From assembly GCA_026418905.1 (NCBI GenBank), contig JAOAAK010000011.1, forward strand, positions 1-49,469: 49,469 nucleotides of DNA, given 5' to 3'. The notes under the pieces are model-generated. The model was not told where the DNA came from. It worked only from the letters and a program-made list of their open reading frames with translations, and ran no database searches. Origin of the DNA: Bacteroidales bacterium. Lineage in GTDB: Bacteria > Bacteroidota > Bacteroidia > Bacteroidales > DTU049. Shown piece after piece: positions 1 to 7,864 of this stretch. Both the position numbers and the translations under genes were made by a program. Each line of letters opens with the position of its first letter. Within the stretch, counting starts at the first letter, position 1.

Positions 1-535
1 AAGAAGTAAAAAAATAAATACCAACTAGGCATGTTAAGTCACAACGCTTTATAAGGAAAAAGAAGTCAATACAAACCATGTAGGCATGTAGGTGAGAATG
101 CCCAAGGAATGACTACCGTTTGCAGAGAGCTTTGAGCAGAATTCAAGTAGTGAGCAGCTCTTAAAAAAACGAGAAGATCGAGAGCAAGATAAAAGCTTAA
201 CCAGAAAATGTTTGGTTATAAGCAGTGATTACAGATTAAGAAGCTAAGTCATGTAGCTATTTTTGTTTTATTTATCAAGGAGGGGGGTTAGTACAAATTC
301 TTTCGTATTTGTTAGCAAACCATACAGAAACGTTAGAGGATAGGTGGTGCAAAGCAAGGTGCCCCACAAAATTGGTATAGGATAAATATTAGTCATTATA
401 AGTGCCCAACAGCGTTGTATGAAAGAAGATAGATTCTAAATGACATGAAGAAATTTTTAAAATCGATAAGTTTTTAGTTGGAAGTTAAATCGCATAATTA
501 TTTTTTTTATTTTTGCTAATCAAAATTACGTTTAT
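1..535. other. Gene-free stretch at the window edge
   Basis: No convincing coding region or structured RNA was recognised here on either strand. The stretch contains a short tandem CATGTAGG duplication (77-92) and a GGAGGGGGG run near 282-290 that resembles a ribosome binding site but is followed by no open frame. The last 30 bases carry the promoter box of the downstream lipoprotein gene. It may be decayed sequence or the tail of a locus outside the window. Confidence 0.5.
508..515 (+). promoter_or_regulatory. Bacteroidota-type -7 box
   Basis: TATTTTTG matches the Bacteroidota -7 consensus TAnnTTTG exactly and lies 20 bases before the lipoprotein start at 536. No well-spaced -33 TTG is visible (the nearest is at 478-480, 27 bases away). 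Confidence 0.55.
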
Positions 536-970
536 ATGAAAAAGTTATTTGTTTTTTTGTCATTGGTGGGGTTTTTAATGTCCTGTACAACCATTAGTAG
601 GACTATGCGTGAGCCACAAACCAGATTGGAACTTGAACGAGGAGATTTGGAGCTTTCTCCACAAGTTACAGCTGAGGCTACATCCACAAAAATTCTAGGT
701 GTTGATTGGGCTCGTCTGCTCATGTCAAAGGAAGCAAGTACAGAAAAAGAAGGATCTATTCCTTTTTCCATTGTAAATATACCCGTGATAGGAAATGTCT
801 TGCTTGATAAAACAGCCAATTATGCTCTGTACGAACTCATGGAAAAAAATCCGGGTTACGATATAGTTCTATATCCTCAATACGAAATTAAGAAACTCAA
901 ACCTGTAGGTATTCCCATTGTAGTTATAACTACTGCAAAAGTCACTGCACGCCTAGCAAAAATTAAGTAA
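536..970 (+). CDS. Small lipoprotein of unknown function
   Basis: A 144-residue protein with a lipoprotein signal peptide: a short basic N-terminus, a hydrophobic run, and a lipobox LMSC with the lipidated cysteine at residue 17. The mature part begins with a TMREP-containing segment and ends in a compact domain with a YDIVLYPQYE motif. Small lipoproteins with this motif pattern are common in Bacteroidota and resemble the TRL-like family, but no function is established that I know of. It is probably anchored in the outer membrane or its periplasmic face. It stands alone, preceded by an exact -7 box and followed by a strong hairpin terminator shared with the convergent gldB gene. The family comparison is from memory; the lipoprotein call is read from the sequence. 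Confidence 0.75.
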   Translation: MKKLFVFLSLVGFLMSCTTISRTMREPQTRLELERGDLELSPQVTAEATSTKILGVDWARLLMSKEASTEKEGSIPFSIVNIPVIGNVLLDKTANYALYELMEKNPGYDIVLYPQYEIKKLKPVGIPIVVITTAKVTARLAKIK

Positions 971-993
971 ATGAAGTGATGAATAAAGGTGTT

Positions 994-1021
994 AAAAAGC
1001 CATCTTTGGATGGCTTTTTTA
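994..1021. terminator. Bidirectional rho-independent terminator
   Basis: A perfect 11-base-pair stem (994-1004 with 1009-1019) with a 4-base loop. A-rich and T-rich flanks make it a terminator in both directions, serving the lipoprotein gene and the convergent gldB gene, whose stop codon lies inside it. Confidence 0.85.
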
Positions 1022-2086
1022 TTTATTTTTTTCTGGCCGATAATTGCTTTTTTGCAAAATATCCTGGGCATTCATGTTTTTAAGGAGAGCTTCGACAGTG
1101 ACTGCTTTATTATAGCTCATGTAAGAACGAACGATTCGCCAACCAATAAATTTTCCTACACGAGGAGCACTGTAACGAGAAAAGGTTGATGTGAAAGGAG
1201 CCTCCATGAAATATTTGTTAATTTCGCGCCAGTCGGTGGTATAAAGTAGTTTTTTTTCAATAAAAAAAGACCAAATATTTCCTTCATTTTTTTCTGCCCA
1301 AAACATCTGAGGGGCAGAATAACCAATTTTAATCGAATCTGGCAAATCAGGTTGAGTGATGTCATTGAAATAGAGCAATTTCCCTTCGAAGATCATTTTG
1401 TCTAAAAAGTTGTGAGGAGTGAATCCTTTGCTTTCGATAAAAGCTCTTGCTATTTCACGACTGATGTTAGGGATAATATATTCGCGACTCATTCTTCTTC
1501 GCAGATATTCTGGTATTTGCCAAAGTTTGTATATGTGAAAATCTTTCCCCAGAAACATATCCAATGCAATGATGATGGTGTTTTCTGCATACTTTATGGG
1601 ATATTCAATATCTCCACCTGAAACGTACGTGTAAACTCGGGGTATTTTCCAGTCTGGAAATTGACTTTTGATTCTTATAAAAACTTCTTTAAGCTTTTTT
1701 TCGAGTGTATCCAAATTTGGATATTGTTTCATGGTCTCCTCGTAAAGTTTTTTAACTGAGTAGTCTTGGAGGTATGATTTTAGTTGTGCCAAATTAGCGG
1801 GATTATCCAGATCTGCTTGAGAATAAAAAGGATAATATATGGAGTGGAGCTTGGAGAGTTTTTCTTTCAAACTATCTAAGGGAATAGCAAAAAGATCTTT
1901 TTCGTAACGATAGATGGTAATAGTGATCTGGTCGAGGCTATCTTTTTCTTTAACAATGGGTTCACGTTCATATGCTTTTTTTCTGTCGCATGTACATGAG
2001 TTGAAAAATAATAGAAAAGTTATGGAGAAAAAGAAAGTTGCCTTGATAATTGTCAACATTATTGAAGATACATATTTTTTTTTCAT
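1019..2086 (-). CDS. gldB: Gliding motility lipoprotein GldB
   Basis: A 355-residue protein recognised as GldB. The N-terminus has a long hydrophobic segment ending in an NSC lipobox with Cys31, so it should be a lipoprotein. The body carries the family pattern: an FDWKIP/YTYVSG-like region (here PDWKIPRVYTYVSGG), a GKDFHIYKLWQIPEYLRRRM stretch, and the C-terminal SAPRVGKFIGWRIVRSYM signature. Length is close to the usual 310-340. GldB is required for gliding in Flavobacterium, and gldB next to nadE is an order seen in that group, which supports the call. The exact biochemical role is not known. The gene diverges from the 2111 operon, and its probable -7 box (2104-2111) is interleaved with that operon's promoter. 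Confidence 0.88.
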   Translation of the reverse strand: MKKKYVSSIMLTIIKATFFFSITFLLFFNSCTCDRKKAYEREPIVKEKDSLDQITITIYRYEKDLFAIPLDSLKEKLSKLHSIYYPFYSQADLDNPANLAQLKSYLQDYSVKKLYEETMKQYPNLDTLEKKLKEVFIRIKSQFPDWKIPRVYTYVSGGDIEYPIKYAENTIIIALDMFLGKDFHIYKLWQIPEYLRRRMSREYIIPNISREIARAFIESKGFTPHNFLDKMIFEGKLLYFNDITQPDLPDSIKIGYSAPQMFWAEKNEGNIWSFFIEKKLLYTTDWREINKYFMEAPFTSTFSRYSAPRVGKFIGWRIVRSYMSYNKAVTVEALLKNMNAQDILQKSNYRPEKNK

Positions 2087-2093
2087 ATTTTTG
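2062..2093 (+). promoter_or_regulatory. Promoter of the 2111-5395 operon (-33 TTG, -7 TATTTTTG)
   Basis: TTG at 2062-2064, a 21-base spacer and an exact TATTTTTG at 2086-2093 fit the Bacteroidota promoter layout. The start codon follows 17 bases later at 2111. The box lies across the gldB start codon on the other strand. Confidence 0.65.
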
Positions 2094-2103
2094 TTTTACA
2101 AAA

Positions 2104-2111
2104 CAAAGTTA
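2104..2111 (-). promoter_or_regulatory. Candidate -7 box of gldB
   Basis: Read on the minus strand this is TAACTTTG, an exact TAnnTTTG match 18 bases before the gldB start. No clear -33 TTG is seen. It overlaps the first codon of the divergent gene at 2111. Confidence 0.45.
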
Positions 2112-2794
2112 TGAAAAAGGTTGTGTTTTTAATGGCGGTCTTTACATTTTATGTGAATACATTAAAAGCTCAAGAAACTGAAACCAAATTGCTACGATTT
2201 GGGCTTCAAGGGAACGCGGGTCTTTGCTGGATGAAAACAGACCAAGATTCATTGCAAAGCTTGGGTTTACGTCTTGGTTATGGATATGGATTTATCACAG
2301 AAATAACTTTAGCAAAAAATTTTGCTGTCGCTACTGGATTCGATGTAATTTACCAAGGAGGAAAAATTGAAAAAAAGGGAATTAAAGTAGCATTTCCTCC
2401 CGACACTGTGAAAGAACTTGCTAGCAGAATTTCAACATATCGCTTACAATACCTCGATATTCCTCTTACGTTGAAAATGAAAACCAATGAAATCAATTAC
2501 ATGACTTACTTTGCTCGTATTGGTGGTTCGTTTGGCTTAAATCTCCAGGCAAAGGCTGATGAAAACTACAAAAATATTCCAGGCACTAAAGAATTTACCT
2601 TAGAGAAGGTCAATATTAAAGAAGAAAGAAAGTTCTTCAGAGTCAATTTTCTCATAGCAGCTGGTGTAGAATATTCTCTTGGAGGAACTACTGCAGCTCT
2701 TGCTGAAGTTTCCTTTACTAATGGTTTGACTTATCTTCTCGACGACAAAGTGAAAGGTAACTATCTTCAGTTAAAGTTGGGAATTTTGTTCTGA
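2111..2794 (+). CDS. PorT-like outer-membrane beta-barrel protein
   Basis: A 227-residue protein with a signal peptide (cleavage probably after Ala20, TLKA/QE). The mature chain shows alternating hydrophobic strands typical of an eight-stranded barrel: GLQGNAGLCW near the start, LGYGYGFITEITLAKNFAVATGF, RLQYLDIPLTLKMK, and a terminal YLQLKLGILF strand ending in phenylalanine. This is the OMP_b-brl_2 / PorT-like family, abundant in Bacteroidota. It could be a structural barrel or a distant relative of PorT, a type IX secretion factor. The neighbouring porQ and gldB make a secretion link possible but do not prove it. It is the first gene of an operon with nadE (9-base gap) and porQ. Confidence 0.75.
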   Translation: MKKVVFLMAVFTFYVNTLKAQETETKLLRFGLQGNAGLCWMKTDQDSLQSLGLRLGYGYGFITEITLAKNFAVATGFDVIYQGGKIEKKGIKVAFPPDTVKELASRISTYRLQYLDIPLTLKMKTNEINYMTYFARIGGSFGLNLQAKADENYKNIPGTKEFTLEKVNIKEERKFFRVNFLIAAGVEYSLGGTTAALAEVSFTNGLTYLLDDKVKGNYLQLKLGILF

Positions 2795-2803
2795 TGTGTC
2801 ATT

Positions 2804-4342
2804 ATGTTCGTTGCTCAAGTACTTTCACGTTCAGGCAATTTTAGTTTTAACATTGCTCAGTTTCATAATGTTTTTTCAAAGTTTGAGAAAAATAATTTAG
2901 ATTTATTGATTTTTCCTTCACATTTCATTACAGGAATAGGTTTTCGTGACTACCATCCAAGACTTTATTCGAAAGAAAAATATTTATCTCATGTAGCTGA
3001 GATGATTGAAAAAACTCGTCCTATAGATGCAAAGATTTTGATAGGTACAGATTTACACGAAGGTCATGAGGGTAATCACATACTACTCATTAGTCAGGGC
3101 AAAATTTTGGATGTTTTCACTGAAAATGACGGGCTCGTTGATCTATCTGATTTGAAAAAGAAAAAGATATTTACTATCAATGATGGTCGTAGAGTTTTGG
3201 TGCTATTTTTTAAAGAAGTTGCTTCTGCTAATATTTCTGTAGATTTTTTGAAAGACATTGACGTTTGCTTAGTTTTTATGGACGAGCCCTATTACCATGG
3301 GTGCATTGAGGATAGAATACAAACATTAGAAAAGTACCAAAAGGTTACTGATATCCTTGCTCTGAATTCCTTTGGGTTGGCTGGAGAAAAGTTGTACGAT
3401 GGCACTGTTTTGTTTTTGAAAAAAGATGCTGACCATGAAATTTTTGTTTCTTCGCCCTTCAAAGAGGATCTGTATAACTTGAATGAAATTTCCAGCCAAG
3501 ACAATAATGATTTTGCCAGCTTGGATTATGAAGCCTTACTTTTTGGTATTCGGGAGTTTTCAGAACTCAATGGTAGAAGGTCGTATGTAATAGGTCTATC
3601 TGGAGGGATTGATAGTGCAGTTGTGGCTGCTCTTGCTGTCAAAGCCGTGGGCACGCAGAAAGTAAAGGCACTTATTATGCCATCTCAGTTTACTTCTACA
3701 ACATCTTTGGAAGACGCTTTTTCAGTCGCAAAAAATCTTGAAATTGAATATGAGTTGGTATCTATACAAAAAGTTTACGAAGTTTTTCGAAATGAAAGGC
3801 AAATACATATTTCTGAACCATCGTTGGCTGATGAAAACTTACAAGCACGTCTCCGCATGCTTTTTTTGATGTATGAGGCTAACAGCGAAAATTCTCTTAT
3901 GCTTAACACTTCTAATAAGAGTGAAATTCTGACAGGATATGGCACTTTATATGGGGATGCTGCTGGTGCTTTAAGTGTGCTTGGTGATGTCTATAAAACA
4001 GAAGTGTATAAACTAGCTACTCTCATCAATCAAGATAAACCTATAATACCTGATCGTATTTTAACCAAAGAACCTTCGGCTGAACTTCGTCAAAACCAGA
4101 AAGACAGTGATTCCTTGCCGCCATATCCTTTGCTTGACCCTATCTTGATTGATATTGTTGAGAATGAAATGGATTATGAAGCTTTACTAACCAGGTATGA
4201 CACCACTATTGTAAATAGAGTATTACATCTTCTTTATAGTTCCGTTTTCAAGCTTTATCAGCTTCCGCCTAAGTTAATATTATGTAAATCATCTCTAAAA
4301 ATCACAAAGAACATATTTTATCCTTCTGAATGTCTTTTGTAA
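2804..4342 (+). CDS. nadE: NAD+ synthetase NadE with a degenerate N-terminal glutaminase domain
   Basis: A 512-residue two-domain protein. The C-terminal half is a clear NAD+ synthetase: the ATP pyrophosphatase loop SGGIDSA (266-272), NLQARLR, the TSNKSE motif, a YGTLYGD stretch, and the PSAEL...DSLPPY region. It makes NAD+ from deamido-NAD+ and ATP. The N-terminal 230 residues have the length and strand order of a nitrilase-type glutaminase (AQ near the start, FPSHFITG at 37-44, ALNSFG.....YDG at 186-200). However, the catalytic Glu is Ser39, no cysteine lies where the nucleophile should be (VLVLFFKE, 131-138), and the only two cysteines of the domain, 155 and 167, are elsewhere. The enzyme may therefore use free ammonia or a partner glutaminase. 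It sits between a barrel gene and porQ in one operon. Confidence 0.88.
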   Translation: MFVAQVLSRSGNFSFNIAQFHNVFSKFEKNNLDLLIFPSHFITGIGFRDYHPRLYSKEKYLSHVAEMIEKTRPIDAKILIGTDLHEGHEGNHILLISQGKILDVFTENDGLVDLSDLKKKKIFTINDGRRVLVLFFKEVASANISVDFLKDIDVCLVFMDEPYYHGCIEDRIQTLEKYQKVTDILALNSFGLAGEKLYDGTVLFLKKDADHEIFVSSPFKEDLYNLNEISSQDNNDFASLDYEALLFGIREFSELNGRRSYVIGLSGGIDSAVVAALAVKAVGTQKVKALIMPSQFTSTTSLEDAFSVAKNLEIEYELVSIQKVYEVFRNERQIHISEPSLADENLQARLRMLFLMYEANSENSLMLNTSNKSEILTGYGTLYGDAAGALSVLGDVYKTEVYKLATLINQDKPIIPDRILTKEPSAELRQNQKDSDSLPPYPLLDPILIDIVENEMDYEALLTRYDTTIVNRVLHLLYSSVFKLYQLPPKLILCKSSLKITKNIFYPSECLL

Positions 4343-4357
4343 GTCGGAAAGTTTAAC

Positions 4358-5395
4358 ATGAGAATCTTCCTTTTTCCCATCTGTTTATTTGCCTTTTTTT
4401 TGACTGTGTTGTCGCAGAATGGAATAATGAAGACTTTTACTTTTCTTGAATTACCTACCAGTGCATCTGTAGCCAGACTTGGAGGAAATTTTATTTCTGG
4501 AATTCGTCAACTTGATGCTAGTCTGGTATTATCTAATCCTGCAATTTTAACTGATTCTAGCAATGGTCATTTTGCCATTCATTATGATAAGCATTTTGCA
4601 GGTATACACTACGGTGTTTTTTCTTATGCACTGACTGTTCCCCGTTTAGGTAATTATGCACTACATATTCAATATCTGAACTATGGCAAGATGATTTGGA
4701 CGGACGAATTTGGACAGAACAAAGGAGAATTCTCAGCTTATGACATGGCTCTTGCGATGAGTTGGGGAAGATGGTTTTCACCATTTTTTAGTATAGGTGC
4801 AAATATCAAATATGCCTATTCAGAACTTTTTACCAAACTATCTCATGGTTTATGTGTGGACGTTAGTTTAATGTATTTTTTGGAGGACAAGCTTTGGTCT
4901 GTTGCTCTTATTGCAAAAAATGCAGGATTTCAGTTCAAACCTTACATTTATAAAACATACGAACCTTTTCCTTTGGATGTTCAGCTTGCTACCTACAAGA
5001 GGCTTAAAGGTTCTCCTTTTGGTTTATCGTTAATATATCATCATTTGCATAAGTGGAATATTTATTATTTCGATTCCACCAAAGTTTCGATCGATCCAGT
5101 TACCAAAGAACCCAATTATCCAACGAATTTTTTTCGTATTTTCAATACTTTTTTAAGGCATGTAGTAATAGGAAGTGACATATTCATAGGCAAGTTTCTT
5201 AGTATTGGAATTGGCTACAATTTTCAACGACGACAAGAACTAAGCTATCCTTCTCGCCGGGCACTTGTTGGATTAACTTATGGGATATCTCTACACCTAC
5301 GAAAATTTACCCTTTCGTATACCAGAAATTCCTATTATCCGAATATTTCTCCAAATATGTTTACTTTCTCATCAGCAATTGGAAATTGGAAGTAG
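4358..5395 (+). CDS. porQ: Type IX secretion system protein PorQ
   Basis: A 345-residue protein with a signal peptide (about residues 1-19, ending VLSQ) and a porin-like outer-membrane barrel of the PorV/PorP superfamily. PorQ features are visible: the N-terminal FLELPTSASVARLGGNFIS segment followed by a SNPAIL motif (PorQ begins its barrel this way), a YGKMIW..DEFG strand and aromatic-rich amphipathic strands to the end. In characterised systems PorQ joins PorU, PorV and PorZ in the cell-surface complex that cleaves passengers and attaches A-LPS. It starts 15 bases after nadE, third gene of the operon. It is convergent with the DUF1573 gene, with one base between stop codons and no visible hairpin. 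Confidence 0.82.
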   Translation: MRIFLFPICLFAFFLTVLSQNGIMKTFTFLELPTSASVARLGGNFISGIRQLDASLVLSNPAILTDSSNGHFAIHYDKHFAGIHYGVFSYALTVPRLGNYALHIQYLNYGKMIWTDEFGQNKGEFSAYDMALAMSWGRWFSPFFSIGANIKYAYSELFTKLSHGLCVDVSLMYFLEDKLWSVALIAKNAGFQFKPYIYKTYEPFPLDVQLATYKRLKGSPFGLSLIYHHLHKWNIYYFDSTKVSIDPVTKEPNYPTNFFRIFNTFLRHVVIGSDIFIGKFLSIGIGYNFQRRQELSYPSRRALVGLTYGISLHLRKFTLSYTRNSYYPNISPNMFTFSSAIGNWK

Positions 5396-5396
5396 T

Positions 5397-5897
5397 TTAT
5401 TCGACGTTGCCTTTAATTACAAGTGTAATCTGAGAATGTTCAGGATCATTAGTGATAACAGTGATAGTTTTATATTGAGGACCTTTTCTACCGCTTGAGT
5501 CGAAAATTGCTTTGATAACGCTAGTTTCATTTTTCTTTATATCTTTTTGAGGTGGTTCAACAGCTGTGCAACCACAGCTTGCTTTAACTTTCAATATTCG
5601 AAGTGGGTTTTTGCCTTGATTGGTAAATTTAAAAGAATGTTCGATTTTTTCACCTTGTTTAATGGTTCCGAAATCAAAAGTAGTAGAGTCCTTGAAAACG
5701 ATTTTAGGTGCATTTTTTTTGTCTTTTTCTGTCATCCATGAAAAATCCTGAATGATATTGGCACTGAGGTAAATAATTTTTTGTGGCTGCTGGTCATCGT
5801 TGGTGTTAAGATAAAATTGATCAAATACATAACCATATTCTTTTCTTTCCTTAGGGATATAGGTAACGAGGGCAATACCTTCTTCACCAGGTTGCAA
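5397..5897 (-). CDS. DUF1573 protein, C-terminal fragment after an in-frame stop
   Basis: This 166-codon stretch continues, in the same frame, the DUF1573 gene that stops at 5901. It holds the linker region (QPGEEG...YIPKERKEYGYVFDQ) and a complete second DUF1573 domain with DFGTIKQGE, the SCGCT signature and a closing ITLVIKG strand. Only a TTG is available as a start close to the stop (5895-5897); the first ATG lies about 55 codons further in. No signal peptide is present, so a separately translated product would not be exported. It is best read as the second half of one broken gene, unless re-initiation or a base error is involved. DUF1573 domains are immunoglobulin-like folds of unknown function, common in exported Bacteroidota proteins. 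Confidence 0.6.
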   Translation of the reverse strand: MQPGEEGIALVTYIPKERKEYGYVFDQFYLNTNDDQQPQKIIYLSANIIQDFSWMTEKDKKNAPKIVFKDSTTFDFGTIKQGEKIEHSFKFTNQGKNPLRILKVKASCGCTAVEPPQKDIKKNETSVIKAIFDSSGRKGPQYKTITVITNDPEHSQITLVIKGNVE

Positions 5898-5900
5898 AGT

Positions 5901-5903
5901 TTA
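5901..5903 (-). other. In-frame TAA splitting the DUF1573 gene
   Basis: On the minus strand the codons read AAA TAA ACT TTG CAA CCT, giving K-stop-T-L-Q-P in one uninterrupted frame. One base change (for example GAA or AAA to TAA) restores a conventional PK-x-TLQPGEEG sequence. Confidence 0.8.
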
Positions 5904-6476
5904 TTTAGGAATATTTATTTTGAAAAAAGGCTTTACGTCTTGAGCAGTGATGGTCATAGGAATGGTTGCGTTATTATAAAATTTTAAAGTGTCAGTTTTG
6001 GTTTTTGAATCGTAAATATCACCGAAAGCAAGATGATTAGTGAAAAAGTAGAGATTTCCTAGATGTTGAGGATAATTGTCAGCTTTGGTTTTAGGTTTTG
6101 GAATGACTTCTCCTTTGATGGAAAGGACAATGGACGGATTGTCAGGGTCGTTGGTTGTGACAGTAATAGCTTTGTTGAAAAAGCCTGGGCGATTTGCAGG
6201 ATTATAGGTGGCTTCAATAAAACCCTTTTGACCAGGTAAGACAGGATCTTTAGTATACCTCGAAGCAGTACATCCACACGAAGGTTTTACGCTGGTGATC
6301 TTTAAAGTATCATTCCCTACGTTGGTAAATTCAAATTTGCAAGTTTTAGGACCTTCTTCCTCTTTGATTTGACCGAAATCAAAAACTTTTGTTTCAAAAT
6401 AAATGGAAGGCTTTTTCTGACTAAAAATTAGTCCCGTAATTGTAAATAAAATAATAATACTGATTTTTGTTCTCAT
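5901..6476 (-). CDS. DUF1573 protein, N-terminal part ending at a premature TAA
   Basis: A 191-residue product with a signal peptide (MRTKISIIILFTITGLIFSQ) and one full DUF1573 domain: FDFGQIKEEEGP, VKPSCGCTAS, VLPGQKGFIEATYNP, TVTTNDPDNPSIVLSIKGEV. A second region follows (FGDIYDSKTKTDTLKFYNN) and stops abruptly after NIPK. Family members I recall are one chain of roughly 360 residues with two such domains, which is what the two fragments make together. The last gene of the minus-strand operon, 10 bases after mpl. A periplasmic or surface location is inferred. Confidence 0.65.
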   Translation of the reverse strand: MRTKISIIILFTITGLIFSQKKPSIYFETKVFDFGQIKEEEGPKTCKFEFTNVGNDTLKITSVKPSCGCTASRYTKDPVLPGQKGFIEATYNPANRPGFFNKAITVTTNDPDNPSIVLSIKGEVIPKPKTKADNYPQHLGNLYFFTNHLAFGDIYDSKTKTDTLKFYNNATIPMTITAQDVKPFFKINIPK

Positions 6477-6486
6477 GGTATGTTTT

Positions 6487-7860
6487 TTACAAAATTAACA
6501 ATTTTTGATACAATTTATTGTTTAGCTCAAAATGATCAAAATTACCTGAACTCATAAAAAGGAGTACTAAAGGAGGTTTTAGTTTAGAAACAACAGCAAT
6601 GAGTAGTTTTTCAAGCTCTTCTGGCTGAAATACTATTTCTGTTTTGGGGTGCTCAAAATATTTTATAATATTTTCAGGGGGAATTAAACTTCTTTTCTTT
6701 ATTTCAAACGAATGGGCAGATATGTATATGATAAGTCGATCAGCATGAGCAAAAACTTGGGCGTATTGAGGGAGAAAACTTTCATCCATCGAACTGTAGG
6801 TGTGGAGTTCATAAATAGCGACGACCTGATGATGAGGGTATTTTTCTCTTATAGCTTGAACGGTTGCACGTGCTTTTGAAGGAGCATGAGCAAAATCGCG
6901 ATAAATGCTCAATTTTTGATTTTCAAAAAGGCAATTTAATCTCTTGTCAGGTAAGGAAAACGTAGTTATGGCTTCCAGGAAAGTTTCTGGTTGGATTCCA
7001 ACCAACTTAGCTACTTCCATGGCGGCTGCCATATTACTGAAGTTATGATTTCCAAAAAAGGATACGCAGTATTTTTTTTCTAGATAGCAAACATAACAGC
7101 CTTCGTTTGAATGGAAATAAGGAAAAACTCGATATGGGATTTTATGAATTTCGCCTGCATGGCATGATACTAACTTATGCAAAAATGAATCATTTTCATT
7201 GTAAATGAGATAGCCGTTGGGTTCGATAGTTTCGATAAAGAAAGAGAAAGCTTCTAAATACTGATCGAAGGCAGGATAGACATTGATGTGATCCCACGCT
7301 ATCCCAGTTAATACGGCTATGTGAGGATGATACCAATGAAATTTAGCTTTATTGTCAATACAACTAGAGAGGTATTCGTCTCCTTCGAGGATAATGTAAG
7401 GATTTTCATGGGTCAGGTGAACATTAGTAGTGAAATCTTTTACGTTTGCACCCACAAGATAGTCAAAGGGTATGGAAACTTTATGAAAAGCATGCATAAT
7501 CATGGCAGTTGTGGTGGTCTTACCATGAGATCCTCCTACCACTATTCTCATTTTATTTTTTGCAAATTCATGAATAAATTCGGGGTAAGATACAATTCGA
7601 ATTTGTAATTCTTGTGCCTTTAAAAGTTCTGGGTTATCTTTACGGGCGTGCATGCCCAATATAATCAAATCCAAATCATGGGTGATCAGGTCAGGATTAA
7701 AATGATAGTCCATTTGAATGATTTCATGCTTCAATAGATTTGAATAAGCAGGATCATAAATTTCATCGTCGCTACCAGTAACAATATGACCTAACTTTTT
7801 TAGAGAGATAGCTAATTGGTGCATCACAGCACCTCCAACGGAAATGCAATGTATTTTCAT
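6487..7860 (-). CDS. mpl: UDP-N-acetylmuramate:L-Ala-gamma-D-Glu-meso-DAP ligase Mpl
   Basis: A 457-residue Mur-ligase-family enzyme. It has the N-terminal nucleotide-binding domain (GGAVMHQLA, GSDDEIYDP), the ATP loop GGSHGKTTTT (109-118), the EGDEY motif, the NHNFSN motif and a C-terminal domain with DFAHAPSK and YELHTYSS, which mark Mpl rather than MurC (HxxDDYAHHP). Mpl attaches recycled murein tripeptide to UDP-MurNAc in the cytoplasm. Full length for the family. It lies 4 bases after the zinc-finger gene and 10 bases before the DUF1573 gene in one minus-strand operon. Confidence 0.9.
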   Translation of the reverse strand: MKIHCISVGGAVMHQLAISLKKLGHIVTGSDDEIYDPAYSNLLKHEIIQMDYHFNPDLITHDLDLIILGMHARKDNPELLKAQELQIRIVSYPEFIHEFAKNKMRIVVGGSHGKTTTTAMIMHAFHKVSIPFDYLVGANVKDFTTNVHLTHENPYIILEGDEYLSSCIDNKAKFHWYHPHIAVLTGIAWDHINVYPAFDQYLEAFSFFIETIEPNGYLIYNENDSFLHKLVSCHAGEIHKIPYRVFPYFHSNEGCYVCYLEKKYCVSFFGNHNFSNMAAAMEVAKLVGIQPETFLEAITTFSLPDKRLNCLFENQKLSIYRDFAHAPSKARATVQAIREKYPHHQVVAIYELHTYSSMDESFLPQYAQVFAHADRLIIYISAHSFEIKKRSLIPPENIIKYFEHPKTEIVFQPEELEKLLIAVVSKLKPPLVLLFMSSGNFDHFELNNKLYQKLLIL

Positions 7861-7864
7861 TTTT

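Noticed and set aside
77-92. Tandem CATGTAGG copies as a possible repeat array
   Set aside because: Only two 8-base copies with no further units; not an array or a known element.
280-295. GGAGGGGGG run as a ribosome binding site
   Set aside because: No open frame begins at a suitable distance, and such sites are scarce in this phylum.
5895-5910. Recoding of TAA as a sense codon
   Set aside because: TAA ends many other genes in the window normally, and no selenocysteine, pyrrolysine or readthrough context is visible.
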